64,000 nt of DNA, from assembly GCF_004125265.1 (NCBI RefSeq), contig NZ_RDTE01000003.1:682001-746000 (forward strand), written 5' to 3'. How positions within the stretch are numbered: the stretch's first letter is position 1; each line of letters starts with the position of its first letter. The stretch comes from Streptomyces lydicus (GTDB lineage Bacteria > Actinomycetota > Actinomycetes > Streptomycetales > Streptomycetaceae). The translations under genes and the position numbers were made by a program. The notes below the pieces were generated by a model. It saw nothing but the letters and a program-made list of their open reading frames with translations, searched no databases and was not told the DNA's origin. Positions 35,885 to 44,390 of this stretch are shown one piece after another.

Positions 35885-36505
35885 TCAGGCGGGGCGGCGG
35901 TGGCCGGTGTCCCAAGTTGCTGCCGACGCCGGGAACTCGGCGAGTATGTCAGCCATAGTCTCTGCGAGGGCAATGATTCTTTCGTAGGGCTTCATCTCTT
36001 TGATCCACCCGATCATATGGTTCCCGTGCAGCCGCCAACCCATTTTGGCTTCTGCGGTCATGCGGACCACCCGTTCGGTGATGACAAGGTCGGCGAAAGC
36101 CGGGTCGACGGAGCACTTGCTCATACGGGGTTTGCGGCCGGCAGGCAGGTGGACGGGGCTTCCCGCGCCAGGGGGAAAGGGCTCAGTGTGCAGCCCCCGG
36201 ACCAGGCCGGCAACGGAGACCGCTGTGCCGGGGAGGTTACCCGGCAGGGTAAGCACCGCTACCGAGTACCTGTGGACATCGGTGACGTAGCGACCGCCTA
36301 TGCGCACGCCGGCCAGTTGAAACAGCGTCGTGCGGTATCCGCGGACCTGCCCTTCGAATACGTGCAGGGCATGATTCCGCAATGTGCCGAAGGGGTAGCC
36401 GGGAATTCCGAAAGCGCGGACCCAGTCACGGGATTCTCGTTTCCGGTAGTGATGCCACTCCGGATCTTCTCGAAGTTTGCGGATGCTGTTCCTGACCCGC
36501 CACAT
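35885..36505 (-). CDS. Conserved hypothetical protein
   Basis: 206-residue soluble protein: MWRVRNSIRKLREDPEWHHY, RESRDWVRAFGIPGYPFGT, VHRYSVAVLTLPGNLPGTAV, and late DPAFADLVITERVVRM, LHGNHMIGWIKEMKPYE. The layout recalls uncharacterised Streptomyces proteins often lying beside a small membrane or repeat protein. No catalytic motif seen. Its ATG is 2 bases after the stop of the broken upstream frame, so the two were an operon. Function unknown. Confidence 0.65.
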   Translation of the reverse strand: MWRVRNSIRKLREDPEWHHYRKRESRDWVRAFGIPGYPFGTLRNHALHVFEGQVRGYRTTLFQLAGVRIGGRYVTDVHRYSVAVLTLPGNLPGTAVSVAGLVRGLHTEPFPPGAGSPVHLPAGRKPRMSKCSVDPAFADLVITERVVRMTAEAKMGWRLHGNHMIGWIKEMKPYERIIALAETMADILAEFPASAATWDTGHRRPA

Positions 36506-36507
36506 GT

Positions 36508-36963
36508 CTACGCTTCCCCTGGTGTGTCATAGGCGCCGTTCGGGCTGGTCAGCGCGGAGTCAGGCCCGTCGAAGGGGCTCGTCGGGTGTTGAGGCTTGGC
36601 GGTGATGTCGTTCTCCTTGGCATTGGCGTCTCCGTATACCGTGCCGCCGCCGGCGGCGGCCTGTCGCCCTGGGCCGAAGGTCGGGCCGGTGTCGAGGACA
36701 CGATGGCGTCCCCCTCCGCCGTACTTGTACCGGGTCTCGCCGCCGTGCACTGACGCGCCGCCCGCAGCTCCGCCGCAGGCACTGGTGATCTCAGGTCGGG
36801 GAGGACGCTGTCGCATGTCTTGCCGCCCAGGTGAAAGGGGATATCGACACCGTCGGCGGCCATCTGGCCGCCTGCGTTGGTGAGAGCGCCATTGGCCGCT
36901 TTCCCCCAGAGACAGCAGGGCGCTGGACAGCTGCCTGGACGCCGCCGCGCTCCGACCGGCCAC
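36508..36963 (-). pseudogene. Broken Gly-rich protein gene, upstream of the hypothetical
   Basis: The 3' end reads TRYKYGGGGRHRVLDTGPTF and YGDANAKENDITAKPQHPTS with a good stop, while the likely N-terminal parts (NAGGQMAADGVDIPFHLGGK) lie in another frame about 36780-36900. At least one frameshift separates them. No family recognised. Confidence 0.4.
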
Positions 36964-37012
36964 CGCCGTAAAACACTACCCACCCCTGCGTGTTCGCCGG
37001 AAAATCGACTAC

Positions 37013-37546
37013 ATGGTCTTGTCATCTCCCGTACGCCTGTGGCTCCTCCCCAACGCTGCGCTCCTGACCGCACTGGCCGTCTGGGGCATCCTCCGCTACC
37101 CGCACCTGCCGAGCCGGATACCGCAGCACATCGGCACCGACGGAGTGGACGCGTGGACGAACCGGTCCATCGGTAGCGCCTTCGCGCTCGTCTTCATGCA
37201 CATCGGCATAACTGTTCTGCTGACCGCCAGCGCGGAGCTGACACTGCGGATCACTCCAAGCTCCGAACTCCCCGACAGCACTGCGCCCTTCGGCAACGGA
37301 CTGGTGAGGGCGTCGCTCAACCGGCCTCGTACACGCGCCGCCGCCCTCTCCACCGCCCGGGCGCTGTTGGCACTCAACGTCTGCGTAGGCCTGTCGCTCC
37401 TGGTCGGATGCGCGGTCCTGTGGCGTTCGGCGCCAGAGCGAGAGGTATCCGGCTGGATGTTCACCGCCATGATCACGCCGATCCTCGCCGGGACCGCTCT
37501 CACGGTGGCGTCCGCCATTCACAACCGCCGAGTACCTGCACACTGA
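37013..37546 (+). CDS. DUF1648-like small membrane protein
   Basis: 177-residue protein with four membrane segments (LPNAALLTALAVWGILRY; VFMHIGITVLLTASAELTL; LNVCVGLSLLVGCAVLW; MFTAMITPILAGTALTVASA). The first is followed by YPHLPSRIPQHIGTDGVDAW, the DUF1648 signature also found in SdpI-type immunity proteins, though the second SdpI half is missing. Function unknown. A short gap (22 bases) separates it from the next gene, which may be co-transcribed. Confidence 0.75.
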   Translation: MVLSSPVRLWLLPNAALLTALAVWGILRYPHLPSRIPQHIGTDGVDAWTNRSIGSAFALVFMHIGITVLLTASAELTLRITPSSELPDSTAPFGNGLVRASLNRPRTRAAALSTARALLALNVCVGLSLLVGCAVLWRSAPEREVSGWMFTAMITPILAGTALTVASAIHNRRVPAH

Positions 37547-37568
37547 GCTTCCGAGCAAACGGGATGTT

Positions 37569-37991
37569 GTGACTACCGCGGACCTTGATGAGTTCTCGTC
37601 GGCACGGCACCAGAGTGAGGCAGCCCCGACCGCGCTCCCAGAGGAGAACGCGGGCACCACATCCACAATTCCCGCGGAGTCCGGAAGGATCCAGCGGCGC
37701 GGTGCATGGCGGGTACCTCGGACTCTCAAGGCCACGTCCGCATTTGGCAGGGTGCACCTGGACCTTTCCCGGGCGGTCATCGAGCATCCGGTGGTCCACA
37801 TAGAATTGCAACTCGGTTCCGGCAAGGCGAAGATCACCGTGCCGCGCGATGCGATCGTCGACCTCGAGGATCTGCATACCGAATGGAAGGACACGCTCTA
37901 CAAGCCCCGGCGGCGCTCCCGCCCCGGTGAACTACGGTTCTCCGGAGCCATGGAGTTCGGATGGCCGAAGATCCGCCACGCCCGACGTTGA
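37569..37991 (+). CDS. LiaF/DUF1707-associated-like soluble protein
   Basis: 140 residues from GTG 37569. A disordered N-tail is followed by a beta-rich domain: TSAFGRVHLDLSRAVIEHPV, HIELQLGSGKAKITVPRDAI. These strands resemble the beta-helix that follows DUF1707 or occurs in LiaF-type cell-envelope stress proteins, but DUF1707 itself is absent. The basic C-tail ends IRHARR. Function unknown; neighbour of a DUF1648 membrane protein. Confidence 0.6.
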   Translation: MTTADLDEFSSARHQSEAAPTALPEENAGTTSTIPAESGRIQRRGAWRVPRTLKATSAFGRVHLDLSRAVIEHPVVHIELQLGSGKAKITVPRDAIVDLEDLHTEWKDTLYKPRRRSRPGELRFSGAMEFGWPKIRHARR

Positions 37992-38139
37992 GGCCCCATC
38001 TGACGCCAAGTCCGCCTGTTCGGTGCTTCTCCGTACCGCAAGAGGCGGACCGTTTCCGGTGTGGCTGTCGCGGTTGACTGCGCGCTTCGTCGACTACGCC
38101 TAGACCACTGGGCGCGCTTCAGCAAAGCTGGAAAGACGG

Positions 38140-38714
38140 GTGCCGCCTGTGGTGCCCGGCTCCCGCTGGCGACAATTCCCCATGTGCCGTGTGAAATTCG
38201 GCGCGAAGGCCTCCGTCAACAGGCGCGGGGGGATTTTCGCTCCTGTGGACCTGGAAATCCCGTCCGTCATCCAGGAAGCGGCATTAACGCTTCGTGCTCC
38301 CCGAGTTCGAACTCTTAGCGAGAGGCAGGGAGTTACGCCGTCACAGGAGCCAGTGCCCGAGCCCAAGGAGATCTTTGGTCCCGTCGACCACGACCTGCGC
38401 ATCTGCGGCCTCGCGCCCAGCACTGTCTACGCCCACCTCGGAACTCTGGAAATCGATCCTGGGCTCGTTACGGACCCTGAGCCTGGTGCGGCGGTGAAGT
38501 CTCTCGCCTTTCACACCCAGGCGGCGGTCCTTGAGAACCTTCAGGAGATGAGGAACGGCCACGCCTGGCCCGTGTGTCAGGGCGAGCATCCGCACCCCAT
38601 GAGCCTCGGCTCGGGCGGGGAGGAAGCTGGCCGTACTGGTACTGCTTCAAGAATCCCTCCTACCGGTTCGCGGTAGGCGAGCACCCCGGCCGCCGAGTGG
38701 CCTTTGGTCAATGA
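38140..38714 (+). pseudogene. Frameshifted hypothetical protein
   Basis: One frame gives LENLQEMRNGHAWPVCQGEH, PHPMSLGSGGEEAG; the shifted frame from about 38630 gives SWPYWYCFKNPSYRFAVGEH, a natural continuation that ends at TGA 38714. The CxGEHPHPM and WYC blocks suggest a small metal-site protein common in Streptomyces. Start of the frame is uncertain. Confidence 0.5.
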
Positions 38715-38731
38715 AAGGCGGGGCACGGGTA

Positions 38732-38768
38732 CCCCCAGGTTCTACAGCGAAGCCGTAGAACCTGGGGG
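38732..38768. terminator. Bidirectional hairpin terminator
   Basis: Perfect 14-bp inverted repeat CCCCCAGGTTCTAC/GTAGAACCTGGGGG (38732-38745, 38755-38768), 9-base loop, between two convergent genes. Confidence 0.85.
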
Positions 38769-38798
38769 CTGGAGTTCACCGGCCCGGGACGATCTTGG

Positions 38799-39221
38799 TC
38801 AGCCCAGGAAGCTCAGCCGCACCTGGCGGTTAGGGTTGTCGATGTTGGTGTCCACCAAGCAGACGGACTGCCAGGTGCCGAGTGTCATCCTGCCCGCCAC
38901 GACCGGGAGGGTGGCGTGGGGTGGGACGAGGGCGGGCAGGACGTGGTCGCGGCCGTGGCCGGGGGTGCCGTGGCGGTGGCGCCAGCGGTTGTCGGCCGGG
39001 AGGAGGTCGTGCAGGGCTGCCAAGAGGTCTTCGTCGCTGCCTGCGCCGGTTTCCAGGACGGCGATGCCGGCGGTGGCGTGCGGAACGAAGATGTTCAGCA
39101 GGCCGTCGCGGCCGTCTGCCGTCTCTCGGAGGAAAGCTGCACAGTCGGCGGTGAGGTCGGCGACGGTCTCCGACGAGCCTGTGGTGACGTCGAGGATGCG
39201 GGTGGTGAATGCGGTGCTCAT
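38799..39221 (-). CDS. YjbQ/UPF0047-family protein
   Basis: 140 residues from ATG 39221 (the longer ATG at 39260 adds a non-conserved tail). LLNIFVPHATAGIAVLETGA and the His/Asp-rich NRWRHRHGTPGHGRDHVLPA with GTWQSVCLVDTNIDNPNRQV match the secondary thiamine-phosphate synthase-type YjbQ family, a trimeric beta-barrel with a metal-like His cluster. True role in most bacteria is unclear. Confidence 0.85.
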   Translation of the reverse strand: MSTAFTTRILDVTTGSSETVADLTADCAAFLRETADGRDGLLNIFVPHATAGIAVLETGAGSDEDLLAALHDLLPADNRWRHRHGTPGHGRDHVLPALVPPHATLPVVAGRMTLGTWQSVCLVDTNIDNPNRQVRLSFLG

Positions 39222-39365
39222 GGGTTCATTTTGGTACGGACGGCCTGCCCAGGTCCGCACCCCCCGGGCCTCTTCCGCAATGCTGCCTCAATACTCCGGC
39301 AACAATGGTCCACGAGCCGAGATGACGTTTGACCCCTCTCGCGGCGCACCGCTACGTTCAGCGGC

Positions 39366-39455
39366 ATGCCTACATCAGCCCTGCTCACCACGCGCGGTCA
39401 TATCGACCTGCTGCGGGTGGCCTCTGCCGCGTGTCACCGCGGCGGCTGTTGTTGA
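39366..39455 (+). CDS. Cys-rich leader peptide before the sulfonate operon
   Basis: 29-codon open frame: MPTSALLTTRGHIDLLRVAS then AACHRGGCC and a TGA stop. The core TxRxHIDLLRVxSAxC is the hallmark of the short leader peptides found before sulfur-assimilation genes in actinobacteria. It has three Cys codons, two of them adjacent just before the stop, well suited to sense charged Cys-tRNA by ribosome stalling. It lies 425 bases before the sulfonate permease gene. Confidence 0.75.
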   Translation: MPTSALLTTRGHIDLLRVASAACHRGGCC

Positions 39456-39769
39456 TGCCTTTGCGTTGCCGCTTTCGCTGCCGTTGTCATTGCGGTTGTG
39501 GTTGTGGTTGCCGTTGCTGTGGTTCAGGGCGCTGTTGAGGGCTTTTCAGGTTTCGTGCTTCACGGCTCTTTGCGGTCGGCACTCGGCTCGATGTGGCTGT
39601 GCGTGGCGGTTTTGAGTAATTCCGCTGCTTCGGATCGTTTGCGTTGATGCTGGCCGCCGGTCCGGCGCGTGGTTGTTTCGGCAGTGATTTTCGACGGTGG
39701 TGACGGCGGTGCTCTTGCTTTTGCCGCCGGCTGGACTCTGAGTTTCGCCTCGCAGTCGGCGTGCGGCTT

Positions 39770-39870
39770 TCTTTCCTTGCCGCCCAGTTCGTCTCCCTCT
39801 CCTCCCTTCGCCTCCGTCTCCCCCTCCGCCTCTGTCTCCCTTCCCTGCGCTTTCCCTCCCCTCTCCTCGT
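39770..39870 (+). other. Pyrimidine-rich leader of the sulfonate operon
   Basis: About 100 bases that are nearly all C and T on the coding strand (for example TCTCCCTTCCCTGCGCTTTC), ending at the GTGGAG ribosome site of the permease gene. It lies between the Cys leader peptide and the first structural gene, where an attenuator would be expected; no simple stem-loop of it is obvious. Confidence 0.55.
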
Positions 39871-39879
39871 GGAGTATTG

Positions 39880-40806
39880 ATGAGTGTCGATCAGGCCGTG
39901 GCGCGCCACGCACCGCCCGATATATCCGCTGAAGCAGCAGCGTCGTCATCGCCGGTCAAGGGGGTGGAGGCGGGGCTGAATTCCGAGGGCGGGTCCGATG
40001 GGCCCGAGTTGGTGCGCGTCGATCCGGTTTCCGGTCGCCGGTGGTCGGTGCCGCGGTGGCTGCGCCGTACGGTGGGGCCGGTCGCGCTGTTGGTGCTGTG
40101 GCAGGTGCTCAGTGCGAGCGGTGTCCTGGAAGCCCAGATCCTGGCGTCGCCCGGGACCATCGCCGCGACCGCCGGAGACCTGGTCTCGGACGGAACTCTG
40201 CCGTCCGCGATGCTGATTTCCCTTCAACGGGTCGCGATCGGACTGTTGCTGGGTGGTGTGACCGGTGTGGCGCTGGCGCTTGTGTCGGGGCTTTCTCGGC
40301 TCGGTGAGGATCTTGTCGACGCGACCGTGCAGATGCTGCGTTCCATTCCCTGGGTGGGCGTGATTCCGCTGTTCATCATCTGGCTGGGCATCGGGGAGGC
40401 ACCCAAGATTGCGTTGATCTCGCTGGGCGTGGCGTTCCACCTGTATCTGAATGTTTATGCCGGAATCCGTGGCGTCGATGCCCAGTTGGTGGAGGCGGGG
40501 CAGTCTCTCGGACTGAGTCGATGGGGCCTCATCCGGCATGTCGTACTGCCCGGCGCGCTTCCTGGTGTCATGACCGGGCTGCGCTATTCGCTGGCCACCG
40601 CGTGGCTCGCGCTGGTCTTCGGTGAGCAGGTCAACGCCGACGACGGCCTCGGATTTCTGATGAACCAGGCCAGGGAATTCTTCCGCACCGACGTGATCGT
40701 GGTGTGCCTCGTGGTCTACGCGATTCTCGGGCTCATTGCCGACTTCCTCGTCCGTACCTTCGAAAGGCTGCTGCTGCAATGGCGACCGACATTCACGGGA
40801 CAGTGA
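39880..40806 (+). CDS. ssuC: Aliphatic sulfonate ABC transporter permease SsuC
   Basis: 308-residue inner-membrane subunit of a sulfonate/nitrate/taurine-type importer. After a hydrophilic N-tail of about 70 residues come six helices and the EAA-type cytoplasmic loop VEAGQSLGLSRWGLIRHVVL that contacts the ATPase. RSIPWVGVIPLFIIWLGIGE is typical of SsuC/TauC. ATG 39880 is preceded by GTGGAG. Its end overlaps the ATPase start by 28 bases. First gene of the four-gene ssu operon. Confidence 0.9.
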   Translation: MSVDQAVARHAPPDISAEAAASSSPVKGVEAGLNSEGGSDGPELVRVDPVSGRRWSVPRWLRRTVGPVALLVLWQVLSASGVLEAQILASPGTIAATAGDLVSDGTLPSAMLISLQRVAIGLLLGGVTGVALALVSGLSRLGEDLVDATVQMLRSIPWVGVIPLFIIWLGIGEAPKIALISLGVAFHLYLNVYAGIRGVDAQLVEAGQSLGLSRWGLIRHVVLPGALPGVMTGLRYSLATAWLALVFGEQVNADDGLGFLMNQAREFFRTDVIVVCLVVYAILGLIADFLVRTFERLLLQWRPTFTGQ

Positions 40807-41693
40807 CCGATACCGAGCGGGGACGGCAGGTCACGCATGCCGGGCTCGCCGGTTCCGCCGTACGGGTCGGCGGATTGGCGCGGTCGTTCGGCGGACAGGC
40901 CGTTATCGACGGTCTTGACCTGTCCCTTCAGCCGGGCGAGTTCGTGGCGTTGCTCGGGCGCAGTGGTTGCGGTAAGTCGACCTTGCTGAAGGTGCTGGCC
41001 GGGCTCGATCAGGAAATCGACGGCGAGGTGCTGGTGCCGCGCCGCAAGGCCGTGGCGTTCCAGGCGCCGCGGCTGATGCCCTGGAAGCGGGTCTGGCGGA
41101 ATGTGCTGCTGGGGCTGCCGGGTCGCCCGGAACGCGATCTCGCCGTACGGGCGTTGGAGGAGGTCGGACTCGCCCATCGGGCGGACGCCTGGCCCAAGAC
41201 GCTCTCCGGCGGTGAGGCCCAGCGTGCGTCGCTCGCCCGTGCACTGGTGCGAGAGCCGGACCTGCTGCTGCTCGACGAGCCGTTCGGCGCCCTCGACGCA
41301 CTGACCCGGATCAAGGCCCAGCGTCTGGTGGCCGAGCTGTGGCAGGAGCGCGGATGCGCGGTGCTGCTGGTGACCCATGACGTGGAGGAGGCCCTGCTGC
41401 TCGCGGACCGGGCGCTGGTGATGGAGGACGGCCGGATCGCGTACGAGACCACGGTGGATCTGCCGCGGCCCCGCACTCTTTCCGATCCACGCTTCGGTGC
41501 GTTGCGCGCCCGGTTGCTCGACCGCCTGGGTGTGGAGGACGAGGACGGCGCGGAGGGAGAGGAAGGAGAAGGGGGAGGGAAGGGAGAAGAGGGAACTGCA
41601 AGCGCGGAGGGGGGTGAAGCTTCCGGCGGTGTCGGGGGCGATTCGGAGGAGGTCCGCTCCCGCACGGCCGAGGTCTCCCCAACTGCCGCCTGA
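40779..41693 (+). CDS. ssuB: Aliphatic sulfonate ABC transporter ATPase SsuB
   Basis: 304-residue ABC ATPase. Walker A LLGRSGCGKSTLLKVLAG, signature TLSGGEAQRASLARAL, Walker B DLLLLDEPFGALDALT, switch His VTHDVEEAL. The last 65 residues are unusual: an acidic Glu/Gly/Lys tail (about EDEDGAEGEEGEGGGKGEEG) coded by a purine-rich repeat-like stretch at 41550-41600, then a Ser/Ala tail. ATG 40779 overlaps the SsuC gene end. Confidence 0.9.
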   Translation: MATDIHGTVTDTERGRQVTHAGLAGSAVRVGGLARSFGGQAVIDGLDLSLQPGEFVALLGRSGCGKSTLLKVLAGLDQEIDGEVLVPRRKAVAFQAPRLMPWKRVWRNVLLGLPGRPERDLAVRALEEVGLAHRADAWPKTLSGGEAQRASLARALVREPDLLLLDEPFGALDALTRIKAQRLVAELWQERGCAVLLVTHDVEEALLLADRALVMEDGRIAYETTVDLPRPRTLSDPRFGALRARLLDRLGVEDEDGAEGEEGEGGGKGEEGTASAEGGEASGGVGGDSEEVRSRTAEVSPTAA

Positions 41694-41970
41694 CCCTGCC
41701 ACGGAGGGGACGGCCGGCAACCAGTCGTCGTAGCTGCACAGTCGCTGGTCCTCAGCCGCCCCCGCCTCCCCGATGCCCACGCCCCTATGTCCGAGGCCCG
41801 CCTCCCGATGCCCCATGTCCGCCGCCCGGCGCCCGGCGCCCGATGTCCGCAGCCCAACACCCGACGCCCGACGCCTCCCCCGCACCACTCGCTCCCCTCA
41901 TCCATCCCGGCCCAGCGCACCCAATCCCGCCCCACCCCGCCCCACCTCCCCCGAAGGAAACGGACGCCCC

Positions 41971-43020
41971 ATGAGAGCACGACCTATCGCCCCGGCCGCC
42001 GCCCTGCTGCTCCCGCTCACCCTGCTGCTGGCTGCCTGCGATGGCGCGTCGGGGGCCCAGGGGTCCGGTGGGGGGATCGGCAGCGGGACCGACGGAAAGG
42101 GGTCGCTGACCCTCAACGTCGGTGACCAGAAGGGCGGTTCGGAGGCGTTGCTGCGGGCCGCCGGCGAATTGGACGACCTTCCGTACAAGATCAAGTGGTC
42201 GACCTTCACCTCGGGGCCGCCGCTGCTGGAGGCGATCAACGCGGGGGCGGTCGATGTGGGCGGGGTCGGCAACACCCCGCCGGTGTTCGCCGCCGCCGCG
42301 AAGTCGAAGATCAAGGTGATCGCCGGGACGCACAGCAGGTCGGACGGCGAGGCGATCCTGGTGAAGAAGGGCTCCCCGCTCAAGCGGCCGGCGCAGCTGA
42401 AGGGCAAGTCGATCGCCGTGGCCCAGGGCAGTTCGGCGCACTACCAGCTCATCGCCTCGCTGAAGAAGGCCGGGCTGACGCCGAAGGACGTCACGCTCAA
42501 CTATCTGCAGCCGGCCGATGCGCTCGCCGCGTTCACCCGCGGGAAGGTGGACGCCTGGGCGGTGTGGGACCCGTATACCTCGCAGGCCCTGGCTCAAGCC
42601 GATGCCCGGGTGCTGACCACCGGGCAAGGGGTCGTCAACGGGCTGAGTTTCCAGGTTGCCGCGCCTGCCGCCCTGGACGACAAGAAGAAGGCGGCCGCGC
42701 TGAAGGACTACACGAACCGGTTGCGGCGGGCGCAGAACTGGGTGTTCAAGCACCCCGGCGTCTGGGCGAAGGCCTGGGCGAAGGAGACCGGGCTGCCGGA
42801 CAAGGTGGCGCTGGACGCGGTCAAGCGCACCCGGGGTACGGCGGTCGCGGTCGCCGTGGACAAGGACGCCATCGCCTCCGAGCAGCAGATCGTCGACTCG
42901 TTCGCGGCGGTGAAGCTGATCCCCCGCTCGTTCCGCTTCGGGGACTTCGTCGATCCCCGTTTCAACGGTGACCTGCCGCCTTCGGGCACGGCGCCGCGTA
43001 CCTATGGAAAGGCTCAGTGA
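41971..43020 (+). CDS. ssuA: Aliphatic sulfonate ABC transporter binding lipoprotein SsuA
   Basis: 349-residue lipoprotein: signal and lipobox LTLLLAACDG (Cys near residue 24), Gly/Ser linker, then a periplasmic-binding fold with SLTLNVGDQKGGSEALLRAA, INAGAVDVGGVGNTPPVFAA, FTRGKVDAWAVWDPYTSQAL, all SsuA/TauA blocks. GAAGGAAAC precedes ATG 41971. The 277-base gap after ssuB is filled with C-rich near-repeats (CGATGCCC variants). It delivers sulfonates to SsuBC at the cell surface. Confidence 0.9.
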   Translation: MRARPIAPAAALLLPLTLLLAACDGASGAQGSGGGIGSGTDGKGSLTLNVGDQKGGSEALLRAAGELDDLPYKIKWSTFTSGPPLLEAINAGAVDVGGVGNTPPVFAAAAKSKIKVIAGTHSRSDGEAILVKKGSPLKRPAQLKGKSIAVAQGSSAHYQLIASLKKAGLTPKDVTLNYLQPADALAAFTRGKVDAWAVWDPYTSQALAQADARVLTTGQGVVNGLSFQVAAPAALDDKKKAAALKDYTNRLRRAQNWVFKHPGVWAKAWAKETGLPDKVALDAVKRTRGTAVAVAVDKDAIASEQQIVDSFAAVKLIPRSFRFGDFVDPRFNGDLPPSGTAPRTYGKAQ

Positions 43021-43021
43021 G

Positions 43022-44227
43022 ATGTCCGTACACCTGCATTGGTTCCTGCCGACCGGCGGCGACGGGCGAACCCTCGTCGACCGTCATGCCTATACCGACG
43101 GCGGCATCCGGCGTGATCGCATCACCCCGGTCAGCGGGGTACGGGCCCCGGACATCGAATATCTGGCGCAGATCGCCAAGGCTGCCGAGCAGTTGGGGTT
43201 CGAGGCGGTGCTCACGCCGACCGGCACGTGGTGCGAGGACGCCTGGCTGACGACGGTGGCGCTCACCCAGGTCACCGAGCGGCTGAAGTTCCTGGTCGCG
43301 TTCCGGCCGGGGGTGATCTCGCCGGTGCTGGCGGCGCAGATGGCCGCTACCTATCAGCGGATCTCGCGCGGTCGGCTGCTGCTGAATGTGGTGACCGGGG
43401 GCGATTCGACCGAGCAGAGGAGGTTCGGCGATCATCTCGACCATGACCGGCGCTATGCCCGTACGGATGAGTTCCTGCAGATCGTGCGCGGGGTGTGGGG
43501 CGGCGCGCCGTTCGACTTCACGGGCGAGCACTATCAGGTCGAGGGCGGTCTGACGGCGCTGCCGCCGGACCCACTGCCGCAGATCTTCTTCGGCGGTTCG
43601 TCCGCTGCCGCCGGGCCGGTCGCCGCCCGGAACGTGGATGTGTACCTCACCTGGGGTGAGCCGCCCGAGGAGGTCAGGCAGAAGATCGACTGGATCCGCG
43701 GGCTGGCGGAGAAGGAGGGGCGTACGGTCCGTTTCGGCATCCGGCTGCACACCATCTCCCGGGACTCGTCCAAGGAGGCCTGGGCGACCGCCGACCGGCT
43801 GCTCGACGATCTCGATCCGGCGACGGTCGCGGCCGCGCAACAAGCACTGGGCAAGAGCGAGTCGGTGGGTCAGCAGCGGATGCTGGCGCTGCACGGCGGC
43901 TCGCGCGACAAGCTGGAGATCTCGCCCAATCTGTGGGCGGGGGTCGGATTGGTGCGGGGAGGTGCGGGCACCGCGCTGGTCGGCAGCCATGCCGAGGTGG
44001 CCGACCGGATCGAGGAGTACCACTCCCTGGGCATCGAGCACTTTGTGCTCTCCGGCTATCCGCACCTGGAGGAGGCGTACTGGTTCGGGGAGGGCGTACG
44101 GCCGGAGCTGGCCGCCCGGGGGCTGCTGGAGGCGGGGCCCGCTCCGCTGGACGGCGTCCCGGCGGCCAACGGCCGGCCGGCCTCCGCGCCGGGCGGTGCG
44201 CCGCTGCTGATCGCGGGCGGTCGCTGA
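43022..44227 (+). CDS. ssuD: FMNH2-dependent alkanesulfonate monooxygenase SsuD
   Basis: 401-residue luciferase-like TIM barrel that splits alkanesulfonates to aldehyde and sulfite using reduced FMN and O2. Family blocks: VHLHWFLPTGGDGRTLVDRH, FEAVLTPTGTWCEDAWLTT, VAFRPGVISPVLAAQMAATY, LNVVTGGDSTEQRRFGDHLD, HDRRYARTDEFL, and FVLSGYPHLEEAYWFGEG. One base separates it from the ssuA stop; GGAAAGG lies upstream. No separate FMN reductase (SsuE) gene is seen here, so reduced FMN must come from elsewhere. Confidence 0.95.
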   Translation: MSVHLHWFLPTGGDGRTLVDRHAYTDGGIRRDRITPVSGVRAPDIEYLAQIAKAAEQLGFEAVLTPTGTWCEDAWLTTVALTQVTERLKFLVAFRPGVISPVLAAQMAATYQRISRGRLLLNVVTGGDSTEQRRFGDHLDHDRRYARTDEFLQIVRGVWGGAPFDFTGEHYQVEGGLTALPPDPLPQIFFGGSSAAAGPVAARNVDVYLTWGEPPEEVRQKIDWIRGLAEKEGRTVRFGIRLHTISRDSSKEAWATADRLLDDLDPATVAAAQQALGKSESVGQQRMLALHGGSRDKLEISPNLWAGVGLVRGGAGTALVGSHAEVADRIEEYHSLGIEHFVLSGYPHLEEAYWFGEGVRPELAARGLLEAGPAPLDGVPAANGRPASAPGGAPLLIAGGR

Positions 44228-44244
44228 GGTTGTCTCCCCGTGGG

Positions 44245-44295
44245 GCGTAGGGCGTGGGCGTAGGGCGTGGGCGTAGGGCGTGGGCGTAGGGCATG
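44245..44295. repeat. 13-bp tandem repeat
   Basis: Almost four copies of GCGTAGGGCGTGG between ssuD and the flavoprotein gene. Confidence 0.85.
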
Positions 44296-44390
44296 AGCCG
44301 TCGTGGCCGTGAGGGGAAACGGTCTGCGCCTCGCGGGAGTCACCCTCACCTCGCGGGAAGACAACCGCCCCTCGCCCCGTTAGGTGAAAC

